Positions 22,079-33,981 of a stretch of DNA of 64,000 nucleotides are shown piece by piece. Origin of the DNA: Hysterium pulicare CBS 123377 (taxonomy: Eukaryota; Ascomycota; Dothideomycetes; Hysteriales; Hysteriaceae); NCBI GenBank assembly GCA_000467715.1, contig AJFK01000645.1:1-64000 (forward strand), given 5' to 3'. The notes beneath the pieces are model-generated. The model was not told where the DNA came from and made no database searches. It was given only the letters and a program-made list of their open reading frames with translations. Position 1 is the first letter of the stretch, and each line of letters opens with the position of its first letter. Made by a program: the position numbers and the translations under genes.

Positions 22079-23452
22079 GCCCTTGCGCTCGCTGCTGGCA
22101 ATTGTGGAGATTGGTGTGGGGGAGCACAGGGTCTTCTTTCTGGGACAGTGTGGGTGTGGCACATCACGGTGTTAACTAAAGAAGGAATTAATTAGCTTTC
22201 GATTGCGCTTCATGCGGCTCTCTGCAAGTTGATTTGAAGGGCAAGGGGGAACGGTCAGAAGAAGGAGAGAGGCCGTGGGGCCGAAGCCTGTAACCAAAAA
22301 CACACATTTTCCAATCCAATCTTCTTTTGCACACACAGACGCAAGACCCTTGAGCCCTGGCTACGTGGAGCGACCCGTTAAACTCCCGACCTGCAGCTGT
22401 CAAATTACGCTGATCAAAAGTCTTAACATGCATCCTAGAAGAGACCCTTTTTTTCCGCCAAGCAATTGTCTCGATCGCTCTGGTCGCATAGTCGGCCAAC
22501 GCACCGGTATGTATGTACTTGAGTACTGTACCATTCAACCACGTCACACCCCTGTCCAACATCCAACACCATCAGCATCAACAACCACACAATAGAAAAA
22601 ATTACCGCCTGCACTACCTAGCTTTACTAGGTACATCCACACCTACCTTTTCGAAAGGTCCATGGTTCGAGTAGAAGAAACGTGTCGCCTGACCTGACCT
22701 ACTGGACGGCCCGCACCGCAAGACAGTTTACACTATCCCCACGCCATCGAGTCCATTTGCTTCGTTTCATTTCGTCTCGAATCACTTCAATATTCTGAAC
22801 ATACTCCGAGATTCATCCAGACCCTTATTCCCACCCTATGAAAAAGCCAACGCCGACCTCTCCCATCTCCTATCCAATACTCATACAGACGCATGGCAAA
22901 GAGTGATCCCTCGGAAACCCTTAGTAGGTCCCCCACAGCACCCACACGTGTCCACGCGGATCGCACGCCATGCATCCCCATTCCATTCGGCTGTTCTCCG
23001 TCCTTCGCCAAGTCTGGAGTGCGTGGTCTGCGTTTCTCTCGTTTCTCTGACTCCCTGGTCATCCTTTCCCTTCCCTTCCCTTCCTTTCCGCTCCATACCC
23101 TTCCACCCCCCTGCCCATCTTCTAGACCCCTTGTCGAGTATGCAGATATGTACGAGTTGCAGAAAATGTAGATGTTGCATACTGCATTACATGCCAGACT
23201 CTGCAGTGATATAAGCCTCGATTCGCCGTTTCTGATGCTCTGCTCTGCTCGGACCCCCCTTCCCTTTCCTGCCCGCACATCTCCTCAGCCAGCCACTGTC
23301 GGTGGCAAGCCTGACGCCGTTAATATTTTTTTCTTCTTCTTCTTTGTTTTGTATCCAGTTCAGTATAGTTGTATCATATTCCAACCAGTCTGCCATTCTC
23401 CTACCTATTGACGCACGTCGCGGAGCATAAAAGCGCTCCCTGCCCTACAACA
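22079..23452. other. Long intergenic spacer with pyrimidine-rich tracts
   Basis: About 1.4 kb without a supported gene. Strong C/T-rich tracts at about 23056-23130 and 23325-23350 look like core-promoter or leader sequence of the gene starting at 23453. Confidence 0.5.
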
Positions 23453-24061
23453 ATGTCAATAAGGGCCATTGCACACGTCCCTCCTCCACGGACCCCCTCG
23501 CCCAAAATCCGCATCCATCGCTCTCAAAGCTTCGATTCGCCCTCCTCTCGAATCAGTAATACATCCCCCGTGCAAGAATCACCCTACTCGAAGTCCTCGT
23601 CGCATCTCGTGGCTCATCACAAGGCAAAGCCCGCTTGCCATGAATTGCAACGAATCGCCGCCGCCGCCGTTGTGCCTGTCGCCCCAACGACAAGAATAAC
23701 GCACACGCGGAACAAAATCATCCTCCACCAGGCGTCTTCCGAATCACTGAGTTCCGAGTCTTCTGACTCATCGGCCGCTAGCTCACTTCCCGATGCGAGC
23801 AGCGACGATGAGAGGGAAGAAACATACCCCTCTGCGCCCTCGCCTCCCGCTTCCTCTGCACGTTACCAAGATGAAGATGTGCAGATGTGGGATCCGTGGC
23901 TGGTGAGAATGGTGCTGGAGTTGTATGATGTGAGGTGCTATGATTGGACGATGATTGCGGAGCCTATTCAACGACTTTGGGGCTTGCAGACGAGCTCCGC
24001 GCAGGTGCTACAGATTTTGCAGGGGAACGGGAGGGTGAAGAGGTGTGTGTGGTGGGATTGA
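23453..24061 (+). CDS. Conserved-looking hypothetical protein with compact C-terminal domain
   Basis: A single exon of 202 codons from ATG 23453; an upstream in-frame ATG at 23369 is less likely because it adds unrelated residues. The first two thirds are disordered and rich in Ser, Pro and Ala, with SPSPK-like stretches that could be phosphorylated. An acidic stretch (DASSDDEREE) follows. The last 60 residues (MWDPWLVRMVLELYDVRCYDW, then VLQILQGNGRVKRCVWWD) are Trp-rich and look folded. The helical pattern is faintly Myb/SANT-like, but I cannot assign a family. Confidence 0.6.
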   Translation: MSIRAIAHVPPPRTPSPKIRIHRSQSFDSPSSRISNTSPVQESPYSKSSSHLVAHHKAKPACHELQRIAAAAVVPVAPTTRITHTRNKIILHQASSESLSSESSDSSAASSLPDASSDDEREETYPSAPSPPASSARYQDEDVQMWDPWLVRMVLELYDVRCYDWTMIAEPIQRLWGLQTSSAQVLQILQGNGRVKRCVWWD

Positions 24062-26431
24062 TTGTATTGAGATGGGTGGGAGGTGAGAGAGAGAGGAGGT
24101 GGATAGGGATGTCGATGTCGATGTGGAAGGGGGGTTTTCTACTGAGGCGTTTGAAGAGGAATATGATGGGTTCATGGCATCAATGGAGTACATGGAAAAG
24201 CAAAAGAGGTGAAGAATTTCATTTTTCTTACGTTTTACTTTCCTTCGGTGTTCTGGTTTTGAATTCTTGTTGTTGATTTGGGTTTCCGGTGTCATTTTTG
24301 GTCCGGGTTCACGTTTCTGCATTTCTTCTTAGGTTTGTGTTTGCATTTTCTTCGGCATGCTTTTCCAATTTTTGTAACGGCCATGGCTTGACGAAAGAGG
24401 TGGGCAGGCTCACCCCCGTATGACTTACGACTAATGCTTACGAATTATGATGTATCCGCTTGTAGCTAGCATACGTTTGCAATGAAGCTCTCTTTTCAGT
24501 AGATTCAAAAAGCTCCGGAGTGACTCCTTCAATACGAACCAGGATGGGTGACGTGGAAATGAACTGCGCGACAAAGACTGACGGGACCAGTCTCGAAATG
24601 AAAATGAACTTGGCGCTTGGATGCGCCAGATAGTGGAAATTGGTTTCGGGAAAGCGAGAGACAGGTGTACAATACAAGGATCGCCTAAGAAAGCTACAAC
24701 CTCACCATGCCCAAGAGCGTAGACCCTCCCAAAATAGCGCAGTCCTCAAACCAAAGGGAGGAGTGAGAAGGAAGAGGAAGAGAAAGTCAGCAGATACCGA
24801 ATAGCTCTCGGAAGACATGATATACTATCAGAAGCGCCCAAAACCTTGAATCTGCAAGCTTCGGAAGCAGGCTTTGGATAGAAAGTGCAACTTTTCTTTG
24901 GGCAGCAAGATAGTGTATGGACCAATTGAAATGCCTGACGGAGGACGACGATAACATACATAGCGGTTGCAGTGGTGAAACAATGAACGAAAGCTGAACA
25001 AAGATTGCCATTGGGGTTTGGAGCATGTCGTACCACTATCAGCACTGCATGCACGGAATAAGTGAAATAGATTAATGGATCGCACGTAGGTGGTTGAATG
25101 CCCGAGGCAAAACTGTATTGCTTGACGAATGAAGCATCATATTTCAGTTTCATGCTTACGCATCTGGTCGAGCTTGCGCTAAGTCGAAGACGACGAGAAA
25201 CGCCGACGCGATTCTACTCGCCTAATGCGCCGAGTTGACGGCATTGAACGATCCGGCATATTATCCAACAAATGGACATTTCATGTGGCATGACGGTATA
25301 CAGTGAGATAGGATGTTCGACTAAGGTAAAGTACCGAATGGGATGCCAGCGATTGCCGCCTTTGACGTGTTGGATGTATCTCTGTGCACGGCCACCGATT
25401 GGGTTCCGTCTATCTGGTGCTTGCGATGATCGAGCTTTGTATGTTGGTCGCTGGGGTGGAACCCATGTCAAACTCAATCTTCGAAGTATTCTGGAAGAAC
25501 AGTAGATACAGTAGGTTATAGGTCTCCCAAAACGATCGGATAGGACAGTGCCGACTAGAATAAGGATCGAATGAAAGGCAACTTCCAGTATAGTATCCGG
25601 CATTGCGGAACTCCCGAGTAGAAGGGCGAATAGAAGAGTGACAGACCTCACTACCGATGAAGTGTCAAGAAGATGATAAATGCTGCGCTCATGTCGAGGA
25701 TGTGGAAATTCGCTAACACTTGTCAGGATTTAAGTGGTTGAGAGTGAACACTCACGAACATCGTTGGACTTCATTCGAGTGACGTGCATTAGTGCCAAAA
25801 CTCTGAAGAGCTATTTTCAACGTTCGGCTTTGGTCGTGCTGGTGGTCATATGACTAGAGATGGCTTGTACCATCACGATAACGCTGAGGTGTCAGAGCCT
25901 TCGACTATGCCTGCAGATTGAAGGTCACTTCACAAGCTGGCAAGTAGATCGCTGGATAAGCCTATCGAATGATCCACGAGAATCAAAGGATCTCGCAATT
26001 CGCTGGGACGTGTTTGAAGGAATTACGAGAAGCTCGACATGGTAAGACGAAAACTGAGTTTAGAAACGCAAGATGAGGAGCTGTACGACAATGAACGATG
26101 TAGACGCGTAATCACTTCGAATTTGGCGGAAGGCAATATTTCCAATAGGTCGTTAGTATTCTGAGACAGTTACAGTGGTACTACGGCATATCTTCTTTCG
26201 AAGCTCGTGAGAGTTCACGAGTTCAAGACGGTTCGCGTCTTTCGCCGGAGAAGCTATAATACGGTCAGTAAAGCAAAACATCAGTCTCATAGAACAAGCT
26301 GCTAGTTGAATACAAATGGTCTCATACCTCATTCGTTTTTATACAGCAGTCTTGAAGCGATTCGAAGTTTCTCGCATGTACGCTAGTCGTGCATAGACTG
26401 CTGATGAAGTTTTTGAGACGTGTCTCCACAC
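24062..26431. other. 2.4-kb stretch without a recognisable gene
   Basis: Several open frames of 80-145 codons occur on the minus strand (for example 25214-25651 and 24746-25153). None has recognisable motifs, intron support or plausible composition. It may contain the SDO1 3' UTR, a non-coding RNA or an orphan gene that I cannot see. Confidence 0.4.
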
Positions 26432-27444
26432 CTAGTCATCTTCGTGGACCACTGCCATGTCCAGAACCTCAGCTCTCCCACGCCCTTTCGTCTGGCCGCC
26501 TATGAACTCTGTGAGGGATTTGAAAGCACCCGGTTCGACAAATCCCACAACCTCCCATTCATCGCCGGTAGCCTCTTGACTTTCGACTTGTTCCACGTAG
26601 CCCAGAATAACGTCCTTCACCGTGCCAGGTGCTTTTTCCGCGCCGTCCGCAGCATCACCGGATCCTTGAGCTTTCGGAGCAGACTTGACTGCTTGCTTGG
26701 AGATGGAGGTGGGGCAAGTGATTCGCAATCTCATTCGTGCCCTTGCCACTGGAATCGGTTGGTGGGCAATAAGGGCTTTCATAGCCTCCAGTGCTTGCGA
26801 CTTTGCCGATTTGTTCGCGACTACGCCTGTCCACTTTGGCAGCTCCTTCCCTTTCCCTTTTGCATCTCCTGTGTCTTCGCCGTTTGTCCCCTCGGCTTGC
26901 TGGTGCGCAGACTGCGAACTGAGTTGATCCAGAGCCTTCTCTATCATGCCGGTTGTGTAAACCCGTTTCGTCTTCGGATCGACCAGCTTTCCAGCCACAA
27001 TGTCGATAATTTCATTGTGGGCTCGCTCGAGCTGTGCGTGTCTCTCTTTATCTCCCACCTGCAACTCCCCCTTATTCAGTATTTCCAGTATGATGTCGTC
27101 CAAAGAGGTGTTTGCGCCAAAAGACTTTGCAAGGTCCTGTTTCGGTGCTGCTTGGCCTTTGCTGACGGAAAGGAAGACGTTGGGGATCTGGAGAACGTTG
27201 TCGAGATCTTTTTCCACTCCACTACGCCATTCGAGGACTTTGTTCTTGTAGCACGCTATTTCGTAACGCTTCTTCCCTGGTGGTATGTCTTAGCATAAGT
27301 GAGGTGGGGGAGCAAGTCATTCATACCCTTTTTCATGCGCACCAAGGAGACGTTCGTGAGCTTTATTTGGTTGGAAGGCTGGGAAGAGTTAGTTGTTTGG
27401 CCTTGGGTAAGTAATGATATCACACGTACTTGATTAATAGGCAT
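26432..27444 (-). CDS. SDO1: Ribosome maturation factor SDO1 (SBDS)
   Basis: Three exons (27444-27430, 27378-27327 and 27276-26432) with introns of 51 and 50 nt encode 303 aa. The first exon has only five codons (MPINQ). The spliced N-terminus PSNQIKLTNVSLVRMKKG, then VLEWRSGVEKDLDNVLQI and SVSKGQAAPKQDLAKSFG, is diagnostic for the SBDS FYSH domain. The segment from VGDKERHAQLE to GMIEKALDQL is the central helical domain. The C-terminal ferredoxin-like domain begins near MRLRITCP. SDO1 works with the GTPase EFL1 to evict eIF6 (TIF6) from nascent 60S subunits in the cytoplasm. The protein is longer than yeast Sdo1 because of an acidic C-terminal extension and an inserted linker, which is common in filamentous fungi. 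Confidence 0.96.
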
Positions 27445-28048
27445 TTTGAAAGCGAGTAAGGGCTGTGCAAGGACTTGGAGAATGGCAATACATATGGCGG
27501 AGCAGAGAGTATTTCTGGCGGGGACTTTCGCGCACTGCGTCAGAGCATCGCTAGTTTTATCTAACCTCGATAGGAAATCAGGGACCGGTTCAACCTTGCA
27601 TCGGTGAGTGCAACACTGCTTTGTATTCCAGGCACCTTCAGTCCAAAAGTCTTCTGACGACGGCAAACGAGCTATGTGACCTTTGGTGAAGCCCTTCGAC
27701 GGAGCTTAGCTGGGTCACGAGCACTATGTTGTCCACTAAACTGCTCCCGGTCGCTTGGGGTGGCTGGTGTCTCATGCTGGCTGATAAGGTACCCGCCCGC
27801 GTCAGCGTCATGAACTTGGTTGCCTTTGACAACCCAATCCATTCATCTGTCCTCCACCGCCCGCTCTCTCACCATCGCAAACACCTCCTCTTCGCACTTC
27901 ATCCTCTCTGCCATACCGATTGATATTCAAGAGTGGTTGCTTCTCTTTTGATATTCTTTCTCTGCTGTCCCATCCGTGAAGGCCACCGCCACAGCGACAG
28001 CTTACAGAGCTCTGGAAGCTCAACAACCCACTCATTGACACCATCACC
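27445..28048. promoter_or_regulatory. Shared divergent promoter of SDO1 and carboxypeptidase Y
   Basis: About 600 nt separate two divergently transcribed genes. There is no supported coding sequence. Confidence 0.5.
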
Positions 28049-29735
28049 ATGAAGGTCATCGCATCTTCTCTGCTCGTTGGAGCAGCCACTGCGGCCTTAG
28101 TACCGCCGCAGCAGGTCCTGAAGCTCCCCGAGTCCTTCCATTCGGAGTCTTGGATGAAACCGCTCCTCAATTTGGAAGAATCGCTCAAGTCACTCTCCGC
28201 CGATGCTCGTGCAGTCTGGGATGAAGTCGCCATGATGTTCCCTGGATCGTTCGAGAAAGCGAACTTTTTCTCTACACCAAAGCCTCATACCCGAAAGCCC
28301 GACCATGAATGGGATCACATCATCAAGGGCGCAGATGTCCAGAGTGTCTGGGTGACGAATGCCAAGGGCGAGAAGGAGAGGGAGCTCGACGGCAAACTCG
28401 AGAACTACAGCATGCGGACAAAGAAGGTCGATCCAAGCTCTCTCAACGTTGATAAGGTCAAGCAATACAGTGGATACCTCGATGATGATGAAAACGACAA
28501 ACATCTCTTCTACTGGTTCTTTGAATCTCGCAACGATCCCAAGAATGACCCCGTTGTCCTTTGGCTTAATGGTGGCCCAGGCTGCTCCTCATTGACCGGT
28601 CTTTTCATGGAACTTGGTCCTTCTTCCATCACCAAGAAGCTCGAAGTCAAGTACAACGACTTCTCCTGGAACAGCAATGCCTCCGTCATCTTCCTTGACC
28701 AGCCAGTCAACGTCGGCTTCTCCTACAGCGGCTCCTCTGTCAGCAACACGGTAGCCGCGGGCAAGGACGTCTACGCCCTCCTTACTCTCTTCTTCAAGCA
28801 GTTCCCCGAGTATGCTAAGCAAGACTTCCATATCTCTGGCGAGTCGTACGCTGGACACTACATCCCTGTCTTCGCCTCCGAAATTCTTTCCCATAAGAAG
28901 ACCAACATCAACCTCAAGTCCGTCCTCATTGGCAACGGTCTTACCGATGGTCTCACACAATACGAATACTACAAGCCCATGGCTTGCGGTGAGGGGGGAT
29001 GGCCTGCCGTTCTCGATGAGAGCGAGTGCCAGGCTATGGACAATGCATACCCACGTTGCGCCAACTTGATCCAGAACTGCTACAACACCGAGAGTGTCTG
29101 GTCCTGCGTTCCCGCTTCTATCTACTGCAACAACGCCATGATCGGCCCCTACCAGCGCACTGGCCAGAACGTCTATGATGTCCGTGGCAAATGTGAGGAC
29201 TCTAGCAATCTTTGCTACTCCGAGCTCGGCTGGATCAGCGACTGGCTGAACCAGAAGGACGTCCAAAAGGCTCTCGGCGTTGAGGTCTCGTCCTACGAGA
29301 GTTGCAACTTCGACATCAACCGCAACTTCCTTTTCCAGGGCGACTGGATGCAACCATTCCATCGCGTCGTCCCAGGTCTCCTTGAGAAGATCCCAGTCCT
29401 AGTCTATGCCGGCGATGCTGACTACATCTGTAAGTTCACATATTCCTGATATTGATTCTCCTCATGAAGGTTGCTAATATTCTTAATTAGGTAACTGGCT
29501 CGGTAACAAGGCTTGGACTGAGGCTCTTGAGTGGCCTGGTCAGAAAGCCTACGCCAAGGCCGAGATGGAAGACCTCAAACTCAAAGCCGATGATTCTAAG
29601 ATCGGAGAGTTCAAGTCGAGCGGAAACTTCACTTTCATGCGCTTACACGCTGCTGGCCACATGGTTCCTCATGATCAGCCAGCTGCCAGCTTGGATATGC
29701 TTAACAGGTGGATCTCAGGGGAGTGGTACGCGTAA
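28049..29735 (+). CDS. cpyA: Vacuolar carboxypeptidase Y (serine carboxypeptidase S10)
   Basis: Two exons (28049-29429 and 29491-29735) with a 61-nt intron encode 541 aa. A signal peptide ([18 protein letters not shown]) and a propeptide of about 120 residues precede the mature enzyme. The S10 signatures are complete: [18 protein letters not shown] with Ser266, DADYICNW with Asp458 and AAGHMVP with His517. The intron interrupts the ICNW codon block. Many cysteines fit the disulfide pattern of CPY. The enzyme removes C-terminal residues from peptides in the vacuole and is matured from a zymogen. Length and motifs match Aspergillus CpyA-type proteins. Confidence 0.96.
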
Positions 29736-30259
29736 ATGGATGCAATGACAGAGGGACAAATTGATGTTTTTGACCAAGGCTTGAAGCGCGGTTGATTTTT
29801 GAGACTCATAGGAATTGGATTGTGTACGGGAATATTGACTTTTTTGGAGTCTGTACTATAAACCTACGTTAAGCAGGATAAAATCCAATATGTATTGTCA
29901 AAGCATGCTCGTTTGAACTTGAGCCCGTGAAGTGAAGCCCTTTTGCCCGACTCTGGCAATGATATGGCCCGTTTTGGCTTTTGGTCTGCGATCTGCGAGA
30001 ATTCGTGAGAAATGTAAGTTGCGGAGGTCTTCTATAAGCAAGCTCCTATTGGCTAGAAATTGCGGACAATTGCTGGCGCAACATTTCTTCAAGGACCACT
30101 ACCAGAACTACACTTCCTCCCCAGTACGCCAACTCAGGTTCCCTCACTTCCTTTCCGATCTCCTCCGCCATACGTTCAATATCTCAAGGGCCCTTCAAGG
30201 TCCTTAGGGCCTGGGGTTGGTCGCGTGAATTGCGAAGTCGAACATTTCACTCCATAGCA
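29736..30259. other. Intergenic spacer between cpyA and DUS1
   Basis: About 520 nt; no gene recognised. It holds the cpyA terminator and the DUS1 promoter. Confidence 0.5.
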
Positions 30260-32055
30260 ATGGCAGCAGAAAATACAGCGGATGCCACTCCGACGGCGGA
30301 CGACACGAATGGCGTACACTCTCCCACTCCAGCCAAGAGGAAGAAGTTACATGGTCGGGCCTTCTATGAGAGCATAGGGAGTCCAAAGATTGTTCTTGCC
30401 CCTATGGTCGAGCAATCAGAATTCGTACGTTTCTCATTTCAAGTATTCTCATATATTTGTGTCCGCACGTACTGACTGAAGCTCTGCAGGCATGGCGTAT
30501 GCTTACTCGTTCCTTCTTACCTCCCTCCTCTCGCGACAATCTTCTAGCCTACACGCCAATGTTCCACTCGCGCATGTTCACTGATACCCCAAAGTACCGC
30601 GATTCCCATTTCCAGCCGTTGAAGTCCGCTATACCTTCGCTCGTCGACCCGTATCACATATCACAGCTTCCCTCCGAACAACTGCACTTGGATGGTAATC
30701 CTCAATTGGACCGGCCGCTCTTCGTACAATTCTGCTCGAATTCTCCTGATGATCTACTGGCGGCGGCACAACATGTGGCACCATTTTGCGATGCGGTAGA
30801 TCTTAATCTGGGATGTCCTCAGGGTATTGCAAAGAGAGGCAACTATGGAGCGTTTTTGCAAGAAGATTGGGATCTTATTGCGAGGATGATTAATCGCCTC
30901 CACAAAGAGCTTGATGTTCCCATAACGGCAAAGATGCGCATCTTAGAGACCAAAGAAAAGACCTTAGAGTACGCCAAAACACTTCTAGGGGCAGGCGCGA
31001 GCATAATTACTGTACACGGCCGACGGCGGGAGCAAAAAGGGCATAACACGGGCCTGGCAGACTGGAGTATCTTACGGTATCTGAGAGAAAGCCTGCCACC
31101 AGATACAGTCATTTTTGCCAATGGTAATATCTTACGAAACGAAGATATCAATAAATGCATGGCGGCGACCGGCGCGGATGGAGTCATGAGTGCCGAAGGA
31201 AACCTTTATGATCCAACTATATTCGCCGCACCGCCCCCAGAAGGCCAAGAGGGGAGAGAATACTGGAGGGGAAGCGATGGGAAAGGCGGATATAGAATGG
31301 ATGCTGTAATGAGACGCTACATGGATATCATCCACAAATACGCATTGGGTGTCTCTCCACCTTCACGGAAGCCTCTCTTTCTGCCCTCTGATCCGAAGGA
31401 AGATACCTCATTGACTGAGTGTTCTGACAATGAGGAGGTCGAAGGGCCCCCGAAGAAAAAACAAAAGCAGTCGAAAGCCGACAGAAGACAGCAGACCACG
31501 AACCCCAATCTTACGGCCATGCAGGCTCACCTCTTCCATCTTCTACGTCCCCTTGTGGCGGAGCATCATAATGTACGCGATGCTTTGGCAAAGTGTCGAG
31601 TGGGCAACATTGCTGCATTTGAGAACGTCCTGCGGTTGGTGGAGCAGGCTGTGAAGGAAGGATTAATAGCCTATGAGCAGTCTGTAAAAGAAGAGCAGGA
31701 GAATAAAGATTCAAACTCCAATCCCAAGGCTGATGCTCTCCAGGAGCCACTTGAGGATGCCGACTTAGATCCATACGCTTCATCAGTAGCCACGGTAGCC
31801 CGGTGCAAGCGTCCCTGGTGGGTCTGTCAGCCATACGTTAGACCTTTGCCAAAAGAAGCATTAGAGAAAGGCTCCTTGTCCCTGAGTAAGAAAGAGAAGG
31901 CAAGATTGGCCAAGGAGGAGGAAGAAACCAAAGCTGCAGGCTTAGAACCCGAAGGTCGTGTGGAAAAGGAGACATTGAAGACATCTCAGGATGAAGAGAC
32001 CAAGCAGACGGACGTCTCAGTGGAGATACCCAGGGAGGGTGTAGTTTGTGGCTGA
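30260..32055 (+). CDS. DUS1: tRNA-dihydrouridine(16/17) synthase
   Basis: Two exons (30260-30424 and 30490-32055) with a 65-nt intron encode 576 aa. The FMN-binding TIM-barrel motifs are all visible: IVLAPMVEQSE at the start, LFVQFCSN, VDLNLGCPQG with the catalytic cysteine, KMRI, ITVHGR, FANGNI and GVMSAEGNLYDP. This order and the GCPQG loop match the Dus1 branch rather than Dus2, Dus3 or Dus4. The enzyme reduces U16/U17 in the D-loop of cytoplasmic tRNAs using FMN and NADPH. The C-terminal 250 residues hold a helical domain and a Lys/Glu-rich tail (AMQAHLFHLLRPL onward), longer than in yeast, with a CKRPWWVCQPYVR element. Confidence 0.95.
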
Positions 32056-32301
32056 AAGGTGAAGGGTAAAAGAACTCAAGAACAAGCTATTCATGTCTAT
32101 AACAAGATACACTGAGACATAATGCGCCTTTCAAACTTTCACCGCTCCATACAAACTAGGCTAGTCTCGATAGATACATCTAAGTGGCTCACATGCACGC
32201 TAGTGTCAGTGTCAACTTCACCTCAAAACGCCTTTTCCATTTTTCCACCCGACCCATCCTTCTCTCAATCTCAAACCTACGTCGTCTTGACTGCCACGGC
32301 C

Positions 32302-33810
32302 ATGGGAGTCACCAAAAAGGTCAATCGGCTTCAGGCAACGAAGTCCTTGTCTAAACGGCAATGCAAGAAGCAAAACAAACAGACTACGTCTGAGAAGGAC
32401 GAAGCTGTTCGCTCTGGCCCCACGCAAAATGGGAAACCGAGCAAGAAACAGCGCAAGCGTCGGATGCTTCTTAGTGACGAAGATCTTCAGTTAAAGCTTC
32501 AAAAAAAGCAGAAGTATAAGAAACACAAGCTCAGGGTCAAACGCATATTCGATTCCATCATCGGTGCTGGCGAATCGAAACGAACATTCTCTGGGTTTAT
32601 TACGGTGGACGAACGCGACATGTCGGTTGCCTTGGCACAAAGTCACTTCACCGGCCCTGTGGACCCTTCAGAATTTATCTTGTGGGTGGATGGCTCTTAT
32701 TCTGATAAAGGAGGAGCCCTGGGTGCTGGAGTGGTATGGTTCGACGGTGACAAAAACTGGAGTAAGAAATGTTTCACGCTTGGACATAACACTGGCGATT
32801 CGAACGATGCTGAACTCTATGCCATTGCCGCGGCACTGGAGCTTGCAACTGACAAGGCGAGATTGACACCGATCAAATCCGTAATTGTCTACTCCGACAG
32901 TTCGGCCAGTCTCCAAAATCTGCAAAAATTGGAAACATGCTGGCTAGGCCCTGTCATATCTTCTCGATGGGCTTTAGAAGATATTTTCGATCGAGCGGAC
33001 TGGTTGACTCAAGCGGGAGTTGTGGTGCATCTTCGATGGGTCAAAGGTCATGCGCAGTGTGAAGGAAATCAGAGAGCTCATAATGCGGCGAAAGAGGCTA
33101 TGAAGATGCAAAGTAGGCTTCCGAAGGGGTTGAAAATAAAGCTGGATATCGAGTTGCCTGAGTCGTTGGGGGATGCAAGTAAGGATGTCCATAAAGAGTT
33201 TGTCTTCCAAGCAACACGCTCCTGGTATGAGGAAGCGAAGGGTTTGATGGCGACTCTGGCGTCACTGAAGAAAGGCTTTTCTGGTACGAATATCATGAGT
33301 ATTGAAGTCAAGTCGAAGAAGAAGTCAAAGAAGAAGTCGAAGAAGAAGTCGAAGAAGAAAAAGAGCAAGCAGTTCCAGGAGGACAGAAAGAGACACAAGG
33401 AGAAGTTGGAGAGGTTGAAGAAAGAAAAGAGCCAGCGGTTTGAGGAGGATAAGAAGCGGCAGGAGGAGAATAGGAAGAAGAACAAGGAGAAGCAGAAGAG
33501 GCACGAGGAGACTATGAAGAAGCACGAAGAGAGTAGGAAGAGAAGAGAGGAGAATAGGAAGAAACAAGAGGAGAATAGGAAGAGAAAGATGGAGAAGAGG
33601 GCGAAGACTGATGAGAAGACAAAGAGGACGAATGAAACACAGAAGGTGAAGAAAGAGAATGGTGGTGTCATTATCAAAACAGAGAAGACCGTTGAAGACA
33701 GGGTCGAAGCGAACAGTGGCAATGTTACAAAGGACAGCACTTCTACCAGTAAGGTCATTAAGCATACATATTGGCTCCGAAGCTCCAAGGTACCGGAGAG
33801 AAGTGATTGA
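32302..33810 (+). CDS. RNase H-like protein with charged helical tail, family member 1
   Basis: A single exon of 502 codons from ATG 32302 (good context, GCCATGG); the frame is open upstream to 32122, but that part looks like leader. A Lys-rich N-terminus (residues 1-75) precedes the family motif RIFDSIIGAGESKRTFSG. The RNase H fold follows: WVDGS (Asp130), NDAELYAI (Glu171), VYSDSSA (Asp199) and WVKGH. It ends in NQRAHNAA, where His260 occupies the fourth-carboxylate position (Asp134 in E. coli RNase HI). A second family motif, LPESLGDASKDVHKEF, comes next. From about residue 338 to 455 the protein is nearly all Lys, Glu, Arg and Gln in i/i+4 charge patterns, predicting a long single alpha helix. 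No reverse transcriptase lies nearby, so it is a stand-alone host gene. Confidence 0.82.
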   Translation: MGVTKKVNRLQATKSLSKRQCKKQNKQTTSEKDEAVRSGPTQNGKPSKKQRKRRMLLSDEDLQLKLQKKQKYKKHKLRVKRIFDSIIGAGESKRTFSGFITVDERDMSVALAQSHFTGPVDPSEFILWVDGSYSDKGGALGAGVVWFDGDKNWSKKCFTLGHNTGDSNDAELYAIAAALELATDKARLTPIKSVIVYSDSSASLQNLQKLETCWLGPVISSRWALEDIFDRADWLTQAGVVVHLRWVKGHAQCEGNQRAHNAAKEAMKMQSRLPKGLKIKLDIELPESLGDASKDVHKEFVFQATRSWYEEAKGLMATLASLKKGFSGTNIMSIEVKSKKKSKKKSKKKSKKKKSKQFQEDRKRHKEKLERLKKEKSQRFEEDKKRQEENRKKNKEKQKRHEETMKKHEESRKRREENRKKQEENRKRKMEKRAKTDEKTKRTNETQKVKKENGGVIIKTEKTVEDRVEANSGNVTKDSTSTSKVIKHTYWLRSSKVPERSD

Positions 33811-33922
33811 CTTCGTACTTCAACACACTTTATCATAGCATATGGTTCGTCTATGTACTAGCGTCGAAATCGATGCATGAATCTGGGATGTATTAAATAT
33901 CACCCATATGTATGTACACTGG

Positions 33923-33981
33923 TCAAAATTCAATCTGTGTCAAATTCAATCTGTGTCAAATTCAATCTGTGTCAAATTCAA
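33923..33981. repeat. 16-bp tandem repeat across the PAF-AH-like stop codon
   Basis: About 3.5 copies of the unit CAAATTCAATCTGTGT, the first with one extra A. On the minus strand the repeat encodes the last residues (IEFDTD) and the stop of the neighbouring gene. Because 16 is not a multiple of three, successive units are read in different frames. Confidence 0.9.

Noticed and set aside
24746-25651. Minus-strand open frames of 135-145 codons as genes
   Set aside because: No domains, no consistent splice sites and unlikely composition. The hydrophobic start of one is not enough.
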